DNA of 64,000 nt from Cacajao melanocephalus (lineage: Eukaryota > Chordata > Mammalia > Primates > Pitheciidae): NCBI GenBank assembly GCA_963573385.1, contig CAUYLG010059239.1, forward strand, positions 1-64,000. Direction: 5' to 3'. Numbering within the stretch: position 1 is the first letter of the stretch; the number at the start of each line of letters is the position of its first letter. Shown piece by piece: positions 1 through 18,860 of the stretch. A model generated the notes under the pieces. The model did no database searches, was not told the origin of the DNA, and worked only from the letters and a program-made list of their open reading frames with translations. A program made the translations under genes and the position numbers.

Positions 1-54
1 GGATCTCCCAGGAACCTGACAAGTCATTCTGGGATTCTTCTAAAGACAGTGGCA

Positions 55-385
55 TGGCCCGAGTGTTTGTGTCCTGCAATATTCCTACCGTGAAATTCTA
101 CTGCTCACTGTGATTGGAGGTGGGGGGCCTTGGGCGGTAAGTGGGTCAAGGCAGAGTCCTCGTGATGGGACCAGTGCCCTTATAAAAGAGACCCCGAGAG
201 CTCTCTAGCCCTGTTTACGTCATGTGGGGACATGGAGAAGGTGGCAGCTGCAACCTGGAAGAAGGCCTGCACCAGAACCTGACCATGCTGCCAGCTGGAT
301 CTTGGACTTCTCGCCTCCAAAATCGTGAGAAATAAATGTGTTGTTTGTAAGCCACCCAGTCTGTGGTACTTCACTGCAGCATAAG
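55..385 (+). mobile_element. MLT1-type (ERVL-MaLR) LTR
   Basis: The phrases gggaccagtgcccttataaa, gagagctctctagccc, cttggacttctcgcctccaa and gtaagccacccagtctgtgg match the MLT1A-like LTR consensus as I remember it, in forward orientation. The left edge is unclear because the window starts here. Confidence 0.75.
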
Positions 386-1195
386 ACGGGGGTCCCTCTG
401 TGAGGCTCAGCGGCCAACCCTTCTTAAAACTGCCGCCTCCCGGCGGACACACAGGAGTGGTTGTCAGGAGTCCCATTTATGACACAGTAGTAAGAGAGAG
501 GAAAATAGAAATTGAAATGGTGAGGAAGTAAAGGGCAGACCCAATGGGCAGAAATGAGAGCATCTGAAATGTGGAATGGGAGAGAAGTCTGGATAGGAGG
601 TCTTGAAAGCTGCACTGCCAAGTGGAGTCATGAGGGTCCTGAGCAGTAAGTAAAATCCCGTGGCCAGAGGGTTTGGGAGGGACCTGAAATGATCGTGGGA
701 CACAGGGTTGCTGTGGACCAAGGCAAGAGCACTGGGAATGGGGAGTGGGGTTGGGACCAAGAGTCTCAGCAGAGAGAGAAAAGGATCTATAGGTTCCAGT
801 GGTTTCATGCAGGACATGGGGGCCACAGAGAGGTCCATAGTCAGAGGTATCTAGGCTGGGTGGATAGAAGGCAAGGTGATGAGACATTCTTGAAGACCAG
901 GGACCCAGCAGAAAACATGAGTCTGTGGGAGAGGAAGACGTTGCTCTTCATGCATTGAATTTAGAAGCTGCATGAGGGGCTGTGAAAATGGAACTTCATG
1001 TGCTCATTGAATAATCATATGTTTGGTGGCCTCAGGTGCACACAAGAGAAGGTGCATGGTTAGAACAGGTCTTCACAGCTTTAGAGCCACTTTCTTGGGT
1101 GAGATGACAGGCACATGGGAAGAAGATGTGTCTCGCATGGTGAGCATGAATACAAGCCCAGGCGTCAAGGGAGGCACCAGAGCCATGGTGGTCTG
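386..1195. other. no gene recognised; possible very old repeat
   Basis: A purine-rich stretch with no clear coding exon. Parts resemble the reverse strand of L2 in composition, but no motif is secure. Confidence 0.35.
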
Positions 1196-1208
1196 AGAGT
1201 AGAACTAG

Positions 1209-1495
1209 GGGCTGGGCGCGGTGGCTCACGCCTGTAATCTCAGCACTTTGGGAGGCCAAGGCAGGCGGATCACCTGAGGTCAGAAGTTCGAGACCAGCCT
1301 GGCCAACATGGGGAAACCCTGTCTCTACTAAAAATACAAAAATTAGCCAGGCATGATGGTGGACACCTGTAGTTCCAGCTACTCAGGAGGCTGAGTCAGG
1401 AGAATTGCTTGAACCCAGGTGGCGGAGGTTGCAGTGAGTCAAGATCACAGTGCACTCCAGCCTGGGTGACAGAGCGAGACTCTGTCTCAAACAAA
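1209..1495 (+). mobile_element. Alu
   Basis: A full-length forward Alu starting gctgggcgcggtggctcac, flanked by direct repeats agagtagaact on both sides. Its tail is short and impure (tctcaaacaaa). Confidence 0.95.
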
Positions 1496-1959
1496 AGAGT
1501 AGAACTGTGGGCCCATGGTGGAGCCAGAGCTTTCCTCACTGGGAGACCCTGGACCTGCACAAAGAAAGAGTACTCATCTCTCATGACTTGTTCTTTTCTT
1601 CACCCACCAGATGTCCAGTAACTTTAACACTTTCCACCTTACTGCCATTGTTCCAAGTATTAAATCCTCATGATGACCAATGAAGACTTTTCTATTCTGT
1701 TTCCCTCCTAAAAGAAGAAAACACAAAGGTCCAGAGAACTGTGACACACTTAATATTCAACTTCCAGTCTTGCCGGCACATGTTGAGCAGGCCCTGTAGC
1801 TCCTTTGTGGTATAATTCCCTTCCTCTTTGAACATGGCCAGCATTTCTCTGGCTGAGAATACTGTGAATTAACCTAGTTAGCCCTACAGTTGCGTAATGA
1901 CACCATAATTGAGGTCTAGAACAGTTCTGTTTCCAGCCTCTCCTGCCAAATTCCCCTGT

Positions 1960-2400
1960 ACTCACTCCTCTGTGGTGACTTTTGATAAATTGAAGTTCTT
2001 TAACGAAATCCAATTTATCAATTTTGCTTTTTAATGGACTGTGTTTTTCCTTTTTCAGACATATTTCCCACCACAAAGTCACTTGTTGCTTGAATCTTTA
2101 TTTTCACATTTCATATGTAAACCTGTGATTGCTGTGAATTACTTTTTCCGTAGGAATATCCAATAGACATGGCATCATGTGTTGAAAAGGCCATTCTTCT
2201 TTTATTTTTTATTTTCTCATCCTCTGACTCTCAAGACCATTCTTTATTATATTTCTCTGACCTCTTTGTTTAAAATCAAGTGATTGTATATATGTTGATC
2301 TGATTCTGGATTCTCCATTATGCTCCACTGATCTATGCAAGTGATTAATTTATTCACTTCTTTATCAAGACTAGGGTAAGATTATGTTAATCAGACAAGG
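1960..2400 (-). mobile_element. old L1 fragment (antisense)
   Basis: Phrases such as tttatcaattttgctttt and ctccactgatctatgcaagt resemble the complement of the end of L1 ORF2. Strongly diverged. Confidence 0.5.
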
Positions 2401-2406
2401 CACTGA

Positions 2407-3369
<963 letters not shown>

Positions 3370-3740
3370 TCCTTGGTTTCAATGAGGTCTATATACTGAT
3401 GACTCCCATATCTGTATACCCTTCCCTCCCTCACACTCTATGTGAGTTAAAAACTGCGTAACTGGTTGTCTTCTTAGCACCTGTACTTTTATGTTTAAAA
3501 GGCAGCTCAGATTTTGCATGTTTAAAACAGAATTATCACCATTCCCACAAACACATTTTACCTATGCTCCCACTCACAGTAAAGGCCACGAACATTGATT
3601 CCCTTGTTCACACCAGAAATCTCAGTGTTTTTGTGGATTTCTCTTTGCTAATGAAGCTAACTGCCCCCATCGCCACATAAAGATCTTCCTAAAATAACGC
3701 TTCTCATCCAGCTTGGTCTTTTATGCTACTTTGTCATTCC
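3370..3740 (+). mobile_element. L2 fragment
   Basis: The order ctgatgactcccatatctgt, aaaacagaattatcacc, caccagaaatctcagtgt and ttctcatcca follows the L2 3' region in sense orientation. Diverged. Confidence 0.6.
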
Positions 3741-4170
3741 CCTCAACAGTCCCTGTAATTAGATTGTAAATAAATTATTAAGTAAATTTGTTTATTTGCT
3801 TAATGTCTGTTTCCTTCTGTGGAATATAATTTCTTTGATGAAAGAAATCTGCCTCTCTGATTCACTGCTGAATAAACATAGTCCAGGCTTGTTTCTAGTG
3901 CATGTGATTTAATTACAACCTGATGAATGATGGGATGGATGAATAAATTCTAAGCTGATGGGAATGACGAGTACTCTAAACATGGCTACTAGCAAGCATG
4001 GCTAACGCAGAATAGTTCTTGCTTGATGTAAGGGCAAACACAGATTTAAAATGAAGCTTACTTCTGGTTGAAAATAAGAGAAAAGATTTCCCTCCCTTCC
4101 CTTTTCTTAGAGCATTTACTTTAGAAGATTTGTCATTGTGAGTTCTTTCTCTGTCTCAAAAATGCATGTA

Positions 4171-4446
4171 GGCTGAGCATAGTGGCTCACACCTGTAATC
4201 ACAGCACTTTGGAAGGCTGAGGTTGGTGGCTCACTTGAGCCCAGGAGTTTGAGACCAGCCTGGGCAACAGGGAGATCCCATAGCTGAGTGCAGTGGTGCA
4301 CATCTGTAGTCCCATCTACTCAGGAGGCTGAGGCAGAAGTATCGATTGAGCTTAGGAGATCAAGGATGTAGTAAGCCATGCTTGCGCCACTGCACTCCAG
4401 CCTAGGTGACACAGTGAGACCCTGTCTCAAAAAAAAAGAAAAAAGC
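4171..4446 (+). mobile_element. Alu (old, internally deleted)
   Basis: It starts ggctgagcatagtggctcac and ends in A8GA5. The middle is compressed (caacagggagatcccatag joined directly to the second monomer), as in diverged AluJ copies. Confidence 0.88.
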
Positions 4447-4950
4447 ATTTCTTTTAAGAAGCCAAATAAGCTTCTTGCCAACTTTACGACCCAGGGATGT
4501 CTTTCTCAAAGACCTAGGAGCCATAGGGGTACTATCCCCCTTGATGTTTACATTTCATTGAAATATAAGAGCATCCCTATCTCCTGGTTTCTTTTGGGGG
4601 TAGGAGTCTAACTTCAGTGGGTGCCTTGCTCCCAGTTGCAAAACAACCTCCTGTCATGAAGATCAAAGTTTATTTTACTTTTGTATAAAACCAATTAACA
4701 CAGATGGACACCCCAATTACCAGGTGAATTTAGGCTGAACTATGTGCAATAAATGGTGCTATCAAGTTCTCTTACTTGAAGACTAAGGACTAATTACTGT
4801 TTATTTTTGAGAACATGTATGTAACAGATCGTATCTGCTTGGCTATATGAAACGGGGAGATTTCTTTCTCTCTCTGCAATCTCTTAGTGGATTGCCTGTG
4901 ATGCACACGCATTCTGGTTGAGTGCTTATTAAAACTATTTTTATTTATTA

Positions 4951-5250
4951 GGCGGGTGTTGGGGCTCACACCTGTATTCCCAGCACTTTGGGAGGCTGAG
5001 GTAGGAGGATCACTTGAGGTCAGGAGTTTGAAACCAGCCTGGCCAATATGGCAAAACTCTCTACTAAAGAATACAAATCTTAGCCAGGTGTGGTGGTGCA
5101 TGCCTGTAATCCCAGCTACTTGGGAGGCCGAGGCACAAGAATTTCCTGAACCTGGGAGACAGACATTGCAGTGAGCCAAGATTGTGCTACTGTATTCCAG
5201 TCCAGGCAACAGAGTGAGACCCTGTCTCAAAAAATTGAATTAAAAATAAA
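4951..5250 (+). mobile_element. Alu
   Basis: Forward Alu from ggcgggtgttggggctcac to an A-rich tail. The direct repeat aaactatttt(t)attt lies on both sides. Confidence 0.92.
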
Positions 5251-5889
5251 GATGAAACTATTTTATTTCTTTTACCTTTGTGAAGAGATTTTCTGAGTTG
5301 GGAGAATATTTTGTTTTTAATTATATATTTCCCCAGCACTGGCAAAGATAGAAAAAATAATATTTCTCTTGAGATTACATGAATTTCAGACATATTCTAA
5401 ACACGCTCATTTGTCCCCAAAGCAATATTCCAAAGGGCTAGATAAACATGAGTCACATCCAACATAAATGAAGATGAAGTCACAATCAGAGATCTAGCTA
5501 CATGAGTTGGAAGGGGGTTAGCTGTGTTTTATATTTTCCCACCCTTTCATGAGGAAAAATATAGTAGAATTATAGAATTACTTTTCTCAATAGAAAGAAA
5601 TACAATATGAAAAAATACATAATATGTATTGCTAAACAACCCCAAACTACCCCCTGCCTTTTTCTGAACAGAGTTACGTTTTTCAGATAAACGTTCAATA
5701 AACCCATAGAGTTACAGATGAGGCCTCCAAGGGGCTTTCTCAAGTGACAGTTGACCCTGAATATCTTGATAAAGAGAATAGATATGCAAATTGGGAGGGG
5801 GCTTAATTACAGACAATTGATGCAAATTTGAATGCTCATGGGCAGTTGTTTCTAGGGAGAAAAAGAAAAATCTAGACTTGGAGTAGATT
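5251..5889. other. AT-rich sequence; nothing recognised
   Basis: No exon-like frame, RNA gene or clear repeat was seen. Confidence 0.35.
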
Positions 5890-6450
5890 GCAAAAATGGG
5901 TACAATTTCCCATGCCTCCTGGTGTGTGTGCTCCTTTACAACGAGACTCTGTAGCTCCTCCCAAGACGAGTCCTACTTCTCTATCTCTTTAATCAGGTCT
6001 GGCTTCGTGACTTCCTTTGGCCAACACAGAGCCTCCAAAACATCACTGTGCCATCTCGGAGCCTATGCCTCAAGAGGACAGGCATGATTCCCCTCTCTCT
6101 CTGGGGACTGTGCCCATGCCAACCAATCCTGGACTAGCCTGTTGGATGGCAGAGATGCACAACCTCATTATTCCTGTCATACAAGTAGACTGTCACCATC
6201 CTCCAGCCATGTGAGCAAAGCCACTCAAGACGGGCAGCACCTGAGCGACCTGCCGCTTGGCTGCAGACGTGTGCACGAGCCCAGCTGAGATGCAGCTAAG
6301 TCAGAAATGGATTAGAAGAACAGGCTGACTGAGCCAGGCCCAAATTGCCAACCCACCAAAAAAAAAAAAAAAAAAAAAAAAGAGCAAAATAAATGGTTTA
6401 TTTAAAGCTGTAAAGTTTTGGGGGTGGTTTGTATGTGGCAATATAACATT
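5890..6450 (+). mobile_element. ancient LTR-like element
   Basis: The sequence ggtttatttaaagctgtaaa, followed by gttttgggggtggtttgt, resembles the 3' end of old MaLR-type LTRs (gccactaagttttggggtgg). The upstream ccagccatgtgagcaaagcc and cagctgagatgcagc fit the body. An A-run of about 24 at 6359 interrupts the end. Family not certain. Confidence 0.5.
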
Positions 6451-6553
6451 TATTATAATGAAACAATGTGCAGTCAAATGCCTTTGTCATCAGGATGGCT
6501 CTTGAATAAACTTCATATTCAAATTTACTTCCTAGCTAAGTCTTCACCATGAC

Positions 6554-6612
6554 TTTGAAAGAGCTGTATTTCTTTTTCTTTCTTTCTTTCTTTTTTGAAA
6601 GAGCTGTATTTC
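6554..6612 (+). repeat. 19-bp direct repeat around a CTTT tract
   Basis: tttgaaagagctgtatttc occurs at 6554-6572 and 6594-6612, separated by tttttctttctttctttct-like sequence. Confidence 0.9.
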
Positions 6613-7560
6613 AAAGACCCATTCTGTTTACATGAAAAATTTAAACATTGCCAAAGGTTTGCAGGTCTGTAATTTAAGAAAAGAGAGAGAAAATACTTTC
6701 TGCTGACTAGATCATGACAATAAATATAAACCTGCAAAATAACAGAAAAAAATCACATCATAGCTCAGGCACAATCAATCCAGCCGAATATGAAGAAATC
6801 TGATGTTTCTCTTGTTCTCATCTACACGTGGGGATCACATGGACCTTGCTGAATCTCTGTCAAAGTCATATCCCAAGAGCCATTAGTTAGGTTTAGGGTT
6901 GATGTTTTCCATATCAATGAAGGTTAGTCCAGTTTCTGGAACAGTAAGCACCACAATTTTTCAGTGAGACAACACATGATGTTTATCTGTTACTGACACA
7001 GGAGTCTGCTGTGGCTCCACCATCCAGTGTGGCCTCAGAACCCACTATGTGCAAGTGGGATGGAAAACAGTGGGGACACAACCACCCCTTAACCACTCTG
7101 GCCCACCAGTTACCCACGGGACTTGGTGTCTCATAAGTGTGGCAGCCCATGGGCGGTGGATCCTCAAAAGATCACACCCAGATGCAAAGAGGATGGACAT
7201 CTCTACATGAAGGATAAACATGATTTGGCCACATTCCACCAAATAGCATCTATTCATCTAAGTTTAATTTCACTATTTTTCTGTTGGAAAATTCTTCCCA
7301 TTCATTGTAAGTTGTATTTAAATTGCTCTTTGTAAGTACTCATGATTATAAAAAATATCGGCCTTTGAAAAAGTGTATTTCTACTTCCTATTTCATTTAG
7401 GAAAATCTATATTTTTTCCCCACAATTAGGTGTCCCTGTGGCTTTCAATTTGGTGAGCTGTATCCTCCTAGTGAAAGTAAATCAACAACTCTCAGACCAC
7501 ATGAGTGTAGGATGGCCATGGCTGATATATATGATCTTGAAATCTTAAAGACCCCTGTTA
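6613..7560. other. no gene recognised
   Basis: Mixed unique sequence. Several short frames on both strands have no recognisable domain. Confidence 0.35.
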
Positions 7561-7618
7561 AATGTCTTCTAATGAGAAAATGTCTTTTCCTGAAATAAAT
7601 AAGCAGAAAATTATGACC

Positions 7619-7796
7619 ATCAAGCAGAAAATTATGATCCTTCCCACAATTTTGATATCTGAATTAGTTCTTGCACATAGAGCCCATTGTTTGAATGGGG
7701 ACCTGGGTGTCATTGAGAATGAAAGCAACAGAGCCTCTACAAGTATAGAAAACTTATTATCTACATAGTCTTTGCCCAGTGGGACCTCTGGCCACG
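7619..7796 (+). repeat. copy A of a ~180-bp local duplication
   Basis: About 97% identical over the first 150 bases to 8577-8760 (five differences counted by eye). It is preceded by a mini-repeat of aagcagaaaattatga. Confidence 0.9.
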
Positions 7797-8576
7797 GGCT
7801 CTACAAGTAATAAATAAATAAGAGAAAATATGATTTCCTTTTAATAAGGATTAACAGAAAATATTATTTTCTGAACTTGCTCTGTGCTTTGAACATATTA
7901 CAAGCAACTTGGCAAGTTTCTCAGGTCCCCAATGAAGAGGACTAGAGTGGCTCCACTAATTGTCCTAGGAATGGAAGCTCCAATTCATTCACTAGATTGC
8001 ACTGAGATGTGTGTCAGACACTGCTGGTGACCCCTCGGTGCTCCCTTGGCTCACCTGAGTTCACCTGCAGCCATAGGGCAGGAAGGCTTCCCTTGTGCTA
8101 TCATCTTCATACATCTCACGTCTGGGCATCTCTTCTCTTCCTGAGGCTTTCTGTGGTAACACGTGAGCTTCCTTGTCCGAATGCAGGCAGATACCAGTGC
8201 TGTGGGAGTAAAAGTCAAACACTGGGACATGGGAGTTGGTGGACAACTGTAGCAGCTTTACATACTTAACTGAGAGGATTCCGAGTTTGTTCCATAGCAT
8301 TTCTCAGAGACTCCCCCAGTGGGAGTGAGCAGAAACCTGCTCATTAATGCCACCTTGGATGGCTTTTCTGCCTTCCTGGTCTCATTTCCCCACTTCCACA
8401 CTTTTGTTTTGTGGGACCATCTTCCGAGTAAAGGCTGGCTTTGCAAACTGGGGGCCTTGATCCACAAGGATTTGTGGCAAATGGCAAATAGGTCTTGTTG
8501 TTCCTAGGGAAGAGATTGCTCAGCTTCAATGAGCAGAATGACAAAGATCAGGAGTACAGAAGACTCATGGCAGCCA

Positions 8577-8760
8577 CCAAGCAGGAAATTATGACCCTTC
8601 CCACAATTTTGATATCTGAATTAGTTCTTGCACCTAGAGCCCATTGTTTGAATGGGGACCTGGGTGTCATTGAGAATGAGAGCAACAGAGCCTCTACAAG
8701 TACAGAAAACTTATTATCTACATAGTCTTTGTAGGCCTGTGGGACCTCTGGCCATGGACC
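8577..8760 (+). repeat. copy B of a ~180-bp local duplication
   Basis: Partner of 7619-7796. Similarity fades after ggacctctggcca. Confidence 0.9.
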
Positions 8761-9536
8761 CAAGTAATAGACACTAGGGAAGGGAATATGCCTAGATGTA
8801 TTGAGGACCATTGGATATAGACAATGAACTTGCCCTGATACTAGGATGACAAAAATGTTAAACTGGGGCATGTGGGGACCAGAAGATACATGGCCCAAGT
8901 CCATCTTATGTTGGATCCAGTGGTTCTGCAAACTTGCCCTATTGTCAGCTCCCTGGTCTATAATTACAAAATTATGATGGATACATGGCAGCTGGCAGAG
9001 CACACATACTGGTTGTATGACCCATAAAGTAAAATTTATTACGGTAAGTAGAAATAAGTGATTATTTCCAAAACTGCCTTGACTGATCAAAATATTGTAA
9101 AGCAGAGTCACACTTCACTCAGGTAGAATTGCAGCCATGAAGATAAAGGGGCTATAGGACCGATCATAGACCAAGAATGGTCCCTGAAAAAACAAGATGG
9201 ATCATGGCAGATGAGAGTCACCTCCCCTAACCCAGACCCTGTGGTTGTTTCCTAAGCAGCTTATTGTGCTAACCTTACAGGACTAGATTAACAGACTCCG
9301 GCAGGTGCTATGTGCTTATTTATCTGAAGAATATGTTCTTTTTCATCTTTATTAGGAAAGATGATCAAAAGCGATTTTCATTTATCTAGATGAGAAAGCA
9401 GTTCATGTTCCTCTCTTTCCACAAATGATGGCAACTTTTCTGTACTATGTCAGTGTATCTGAAGAGATCCTGATCACTTTGAAATTTTACTATACTGAGA
9501 ACATCATGCTAATTGAATCTCAGGGATAGGATGTAG

Positions 9537-10572
<1,036 letters not shown>

Positions 10573-11321
10573 ATTCTATTTCACTATTTCTATCATAAAT
10601 GCCTGGGTATCTAAGATTTGTGAGGAAATATATGGAATCACACATTCAGGGAAATTTATCCCTCAAAGGAACCATAATTCTGTCTGAAAAGTGGAATTCA
10701 ATTCTCTAACCTCATTTATTGCATCTGAGGATATCTGCTTCCCATCACTCTGGAAATTGCTGGAAAGTTTCTCTTCTAATTACTTTTGACAGTCTCTTTG
10801 GGTAATATTAAGTTTCATTAACCACTAGTAGTTGTTTACAATAATTAATACCTTGGATGAAGTGTTTTTAGAGAATTAGCATGACTTCCCTTTAGCCACT
10901 GTCATTACTACTGCAGATGACATAATAATCACAGCTCTGGAAGGAGATGAGGTCAGAAGTTCCCAAAGTTATAACCCAGAGTTTAGCTGCTCCTGACCAC
11001 ACACAGAGAGCACAGACAGACTGTCACCCCTGAGCCACAGTCCTAGCAGCAGAGGTCAGTTAGATGAGTATTCATATATTTCAGGTAGAGGAAATGTTGG
11101 AAGAGATGTCAACTGGTCTCTCCAATGAAGAGAGAGTCGTTTCCTGGAATTGCAGTTCTGATAAAGGCACTTCCTCTTGATCAGCCTTAGCTATAGCTTC
11201 CTATGTCTTCCAGCCAAAGTGCTGTCTGAATTTATCTACCTATTCTTGCTGATAAAAGTACTTTTATCATTTTAATCTGCAAAATTAACAGTATAACACA
11301 CACATCTCAAGATATTTGAAT
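10573..11321. other. unique sequence; nothing recognised
   Basis: No repeat or exon could be supported. Confidence 0.35.
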
Positions 11322-11476
11322 ACTGTCATGCACGGCATAACGTTTCAGTCCACAATGAACCACATATACGACAGTGGTCCCATAATATTATAATGGAGCT
11401 GAAAACTCTTTTTGCCAAGTGACATCTTAATGATGCTGACCCCATGTAGGCCTAAGCTAATGTGCTTGTGTCTTAG

Positions 11477-11792
<316 letters not shown>

Positions 11793-12009
11793 TTGTGTCC
11801 TAGTTTTTAACAAAAGTTTACAAAGAAAAAAGAATTTTTAAAAAGCTTATCTATAAGGATATAAAGAAAATATTTTTGTACAGTCATACAATATATGTTT
11901 TAAGCTTACTGTTATTACAAAATAGAAAAAGGTTTCTAAAAAGTTTATAAAAAAAATAAGAAGTTAAAGTAAGTTAAGGTTAATTTATCGTCGAAGAAAA
12001 AAATTTTAA

Positions 12010-12496
<487 letters not shown>

Positions 12497-12739
12497 TATG
12501 TTGTACCTTTTCTATGTTTAGGTGTGTTTAGGTACAGAAACACCACATGTCACAGTTACCTGCAGTACTCAGTACAGTAATATGCTATACAGGTTTGTAG
12601 TCTAGGAGCCATAGACTATAGCATAGTAAGCTATACCATTTAGGATTATGTAAGTACACTCTGTGATATTCACACAATGATGAAATTGCCTAATGATGCA
12701 TTTCTCAGAATGTATCCCCATCATTAAGTGATGCATGAC

Positions 12740-14358
<1,619 letters not shown>

Positions 14359-14747
14359 TTGTCTTTAATATCTTAAAAATATGCTGGCTTTCTATAATAT
14401 GGCAAAATCTAGGTTGCTTGACTCCATGTCTTTGTGTTCTATGTCCCAGACTTAAATGATTTTCTAATCCACACTCTCTTGTCATATTAAATAGGCCATT
14501 AAATGTGTACCTTGAAACTGGGATGATTTTCTTTCAACAAACTCACACACTTAGCATTCTATGTCTTATCACTTTCTGAGAACTTGGGATGAAATATTTT
14601 GCAGTATGGGTTAGATTTGGAAAGGGTTCAGATATTCTGAACCTTTCTGTCCCTAACTACTTAGATTTCAGTTAGGGTAATCTTCTATTAATACCCATTT
14701 GCTGTTTAAAACGGACTCTAATTAAAGTTGATTTTTAAAGTATTTTA

Positions 14748-15082
14748 TTTTATTTTGAGATGGAGTCTTGCTCTGTTGCCCAGGCTGGAATGCAGTGGTG
14801 CAATCTTGGCTCACTGTAACCTCCGCCTCCCATGCTCAAGCAATTCTCATGCTTCAGCCTCCTGAGTAGCTGGATTACAGGTGCCTGTAATTGTACAGGT
14901 GCCTGGATTACAGGTGCCTGGACTACAGATTACCACCACGCCTGGCTAATTTTCATATTTTTAGTAGGGACAGGATTTCACCATGTTGGCCAGGCTGGTC
15001 TTGAACTCCTGGCCTCAAGTGATCCACTTGCCTCTGCCTCCCAAAGTGCTGGGATTACAGGTGTGAGTCACCACACCCAGGC
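14748..15082 (-). mobile_element. Alu with internal micro-duplications
   Basis: Reverse Alu with direct repeat aaagt(a/g)tttta. The segment ggattacaggtgcctg is repeated around 14872-14930, making the copy about 35 bp longer than usual. Confidence 0.93.
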
Positions 15083-15164
15083 AAAGTGTTTTAGAATTCT
15101 AAATTTTCCTGTGCCATCTTCCATAAAATGTTATTTCACACACAAATACCAGGAACAATATTAA

Positions 15165-17331
<2,167 letters not shown>

Positions 17332-17509
17332 TAAAGGTGGAAATCATCACTAAACAAATGAATGAATACATTCCCAATAACATTTTCGGTGAAGATCTAT
17401 AAAGCAAGATAAGGGAATCAAATAATGGAATAAAACATGTATTGAGTCAGGGAGAGTTTCATTGTTGAGGTTAGCTCAGCAGAGAACACTTCTTACTTCC
17501 TAATGTGAT

Positions 17510-17605
17510 GATCTTTCCTGGAGAATGATCCATGTGTGGTTAGGAATGTGTATTTTGCAGCTGTTGGATGGACTATTCTGTAAATGTCTGTTAGGTCCAT
17601 TTGGT
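17510..17605 (-). mobile_element. L1 ORF2 fragment (antisense)
   Basis: agaatgatccatgtgtgg and ttctgtaaatgtctgttagg match the complement of a well-known part of L1 ORF2. Confidence 0.7.
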
Positions 17606-17998
17606 CTATGGTAGTTTCACCAAATCTCATGTCACATTGTAATCCCCAATGTTGGAGGTGGGGCCTGGTGGGAGGTGATTAGATCACGGGGCAGTTTCTC
17701 ATGGCTTAACACCATACCCCTTGGTATTATTCTCCTGATATCAAGTTCTTGCAATATTGGTTGTTTAAAGGTGTGTAGCACTTCCCCATTCTCTCTCTTC
17801 CTTCTGCTCCAGCCATGTGAGATGCCCTCTTCCCGCTTTGCCTTCTGCCTTGATTGTAAGTTTCCTGAGGCCTCCCCAAAAGTAGAAGTCAGAACAGTCT
17901 ATGGAACCATGAGCCAATTAAACTTCCTCTTTATATATTAACTAGTCTCAAAAGATCTAATTATATAAAAAATTTACCCAGTCTCACGTATTTCTTTC
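17606..17998 (+). mobile_element. THE1/MST-type MaLR LTR
   Basis: The series caaatctcatgtcacattg, ggtgggaggtgattagatca, ccagccatgtgagatgccc, aggcctcccc and acccagtctcacgtatttc follows the THE1/MST LTR consensus. The right end is cut by the next Alu. Confidence 0.85.
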
Positions 17999-18282
17999 TT
18001 TTTTTTTTTTCTTGAGGTGGAATTTTACCCTGTCACCCATGCTAGAGTGCAGTGGCATGATCTCGGCTCACCGCAACCCCCGCCTCCCAGATTCAAGCGA
18101 TTCTTATGCCTCAGCCTCAGGAGTAGCTAGTGCCACCACGCCCAGCTAGTTTTTGCATTTTTAGTAGAGACAGGGTCTTACCATGTTGGCCAAGCTGGTC
18201 TTGAACTCCTGGCCTCAAGTGATCTGGCTGCCTCACCCTCCCAAAGTGCTGAGATTACAGGTGTGAGCCACAGCACCCAGCC
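17999..18282 (-). mobile_element. Alu
   Basis: Reverse Alu (cttgaggtggaattttaccc ... agcacccagcc) with a small internal deletion near 18130. Confidence 0.92.
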
Positions 18283-18688
18283 TATTAAAACTTCTGATGA
18301 AAAATTTTACATCACTTAAAAAATATATAAGCAAGCACCAAATTTAGAGGGATTCCAGGCAAAAACTTTGAAGACCACCGTGGTAGACACTGTGGTTGAT
18401 CAGAGCAGTGTTGAGAAAGTTTACTTGATTTCCCAGAACTATAGGGCATGTCCCCAGCTAAGGCCATTCATTTAGGACTTAGACCTAAGGAATTTATGAT
18501 GTCCAATAACTTCTGAAATTTTGCTTTAAAAAATGTTAGCATTTTGAGAAATTTTTATTCAAATGGTAGAACGGGCTATCATTTAAGGGAATGAGCAGTC
18601 TATCCCCAGATTTCTCAACTCTGCTAAATGAGACTGAACTTGGATGATTCCATATGAGGTAATTTTCTACTTTAAAACCTTGTGAATC

Positions 18689-18860
18689 AGACCAGTTCAG
18701 TGGCTCACACCTGTCATCCCAATGCTTTGGGAGCCCAAGCAAGAGGGTTACCTGAGGCTAGGAGTTAAGGCTGCAGTGAGTTGTGATCACGCCACTGCAC
18801 TTCAGCCTGGACAACAGAGCAAGACCCCGTCTCTAAAGAAATAACAATAAATAAAACCTC
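18689..18860 (+). mobile_element. Alu fragment (internally deleted)
   Basis: Its start resembles an Alu left arm, then jumps to aaggctgcagtgagttgtga and an A-rich tail. Confidence 0.8.

Noticed and set aside
8548..9111. 187-codon minus-strand open frame, the longest in the window
   Set aside because: It is antisense to a degenerate ERVL/MaLR-like internal fragment, has no recognisable domain and no splice or promoter context.
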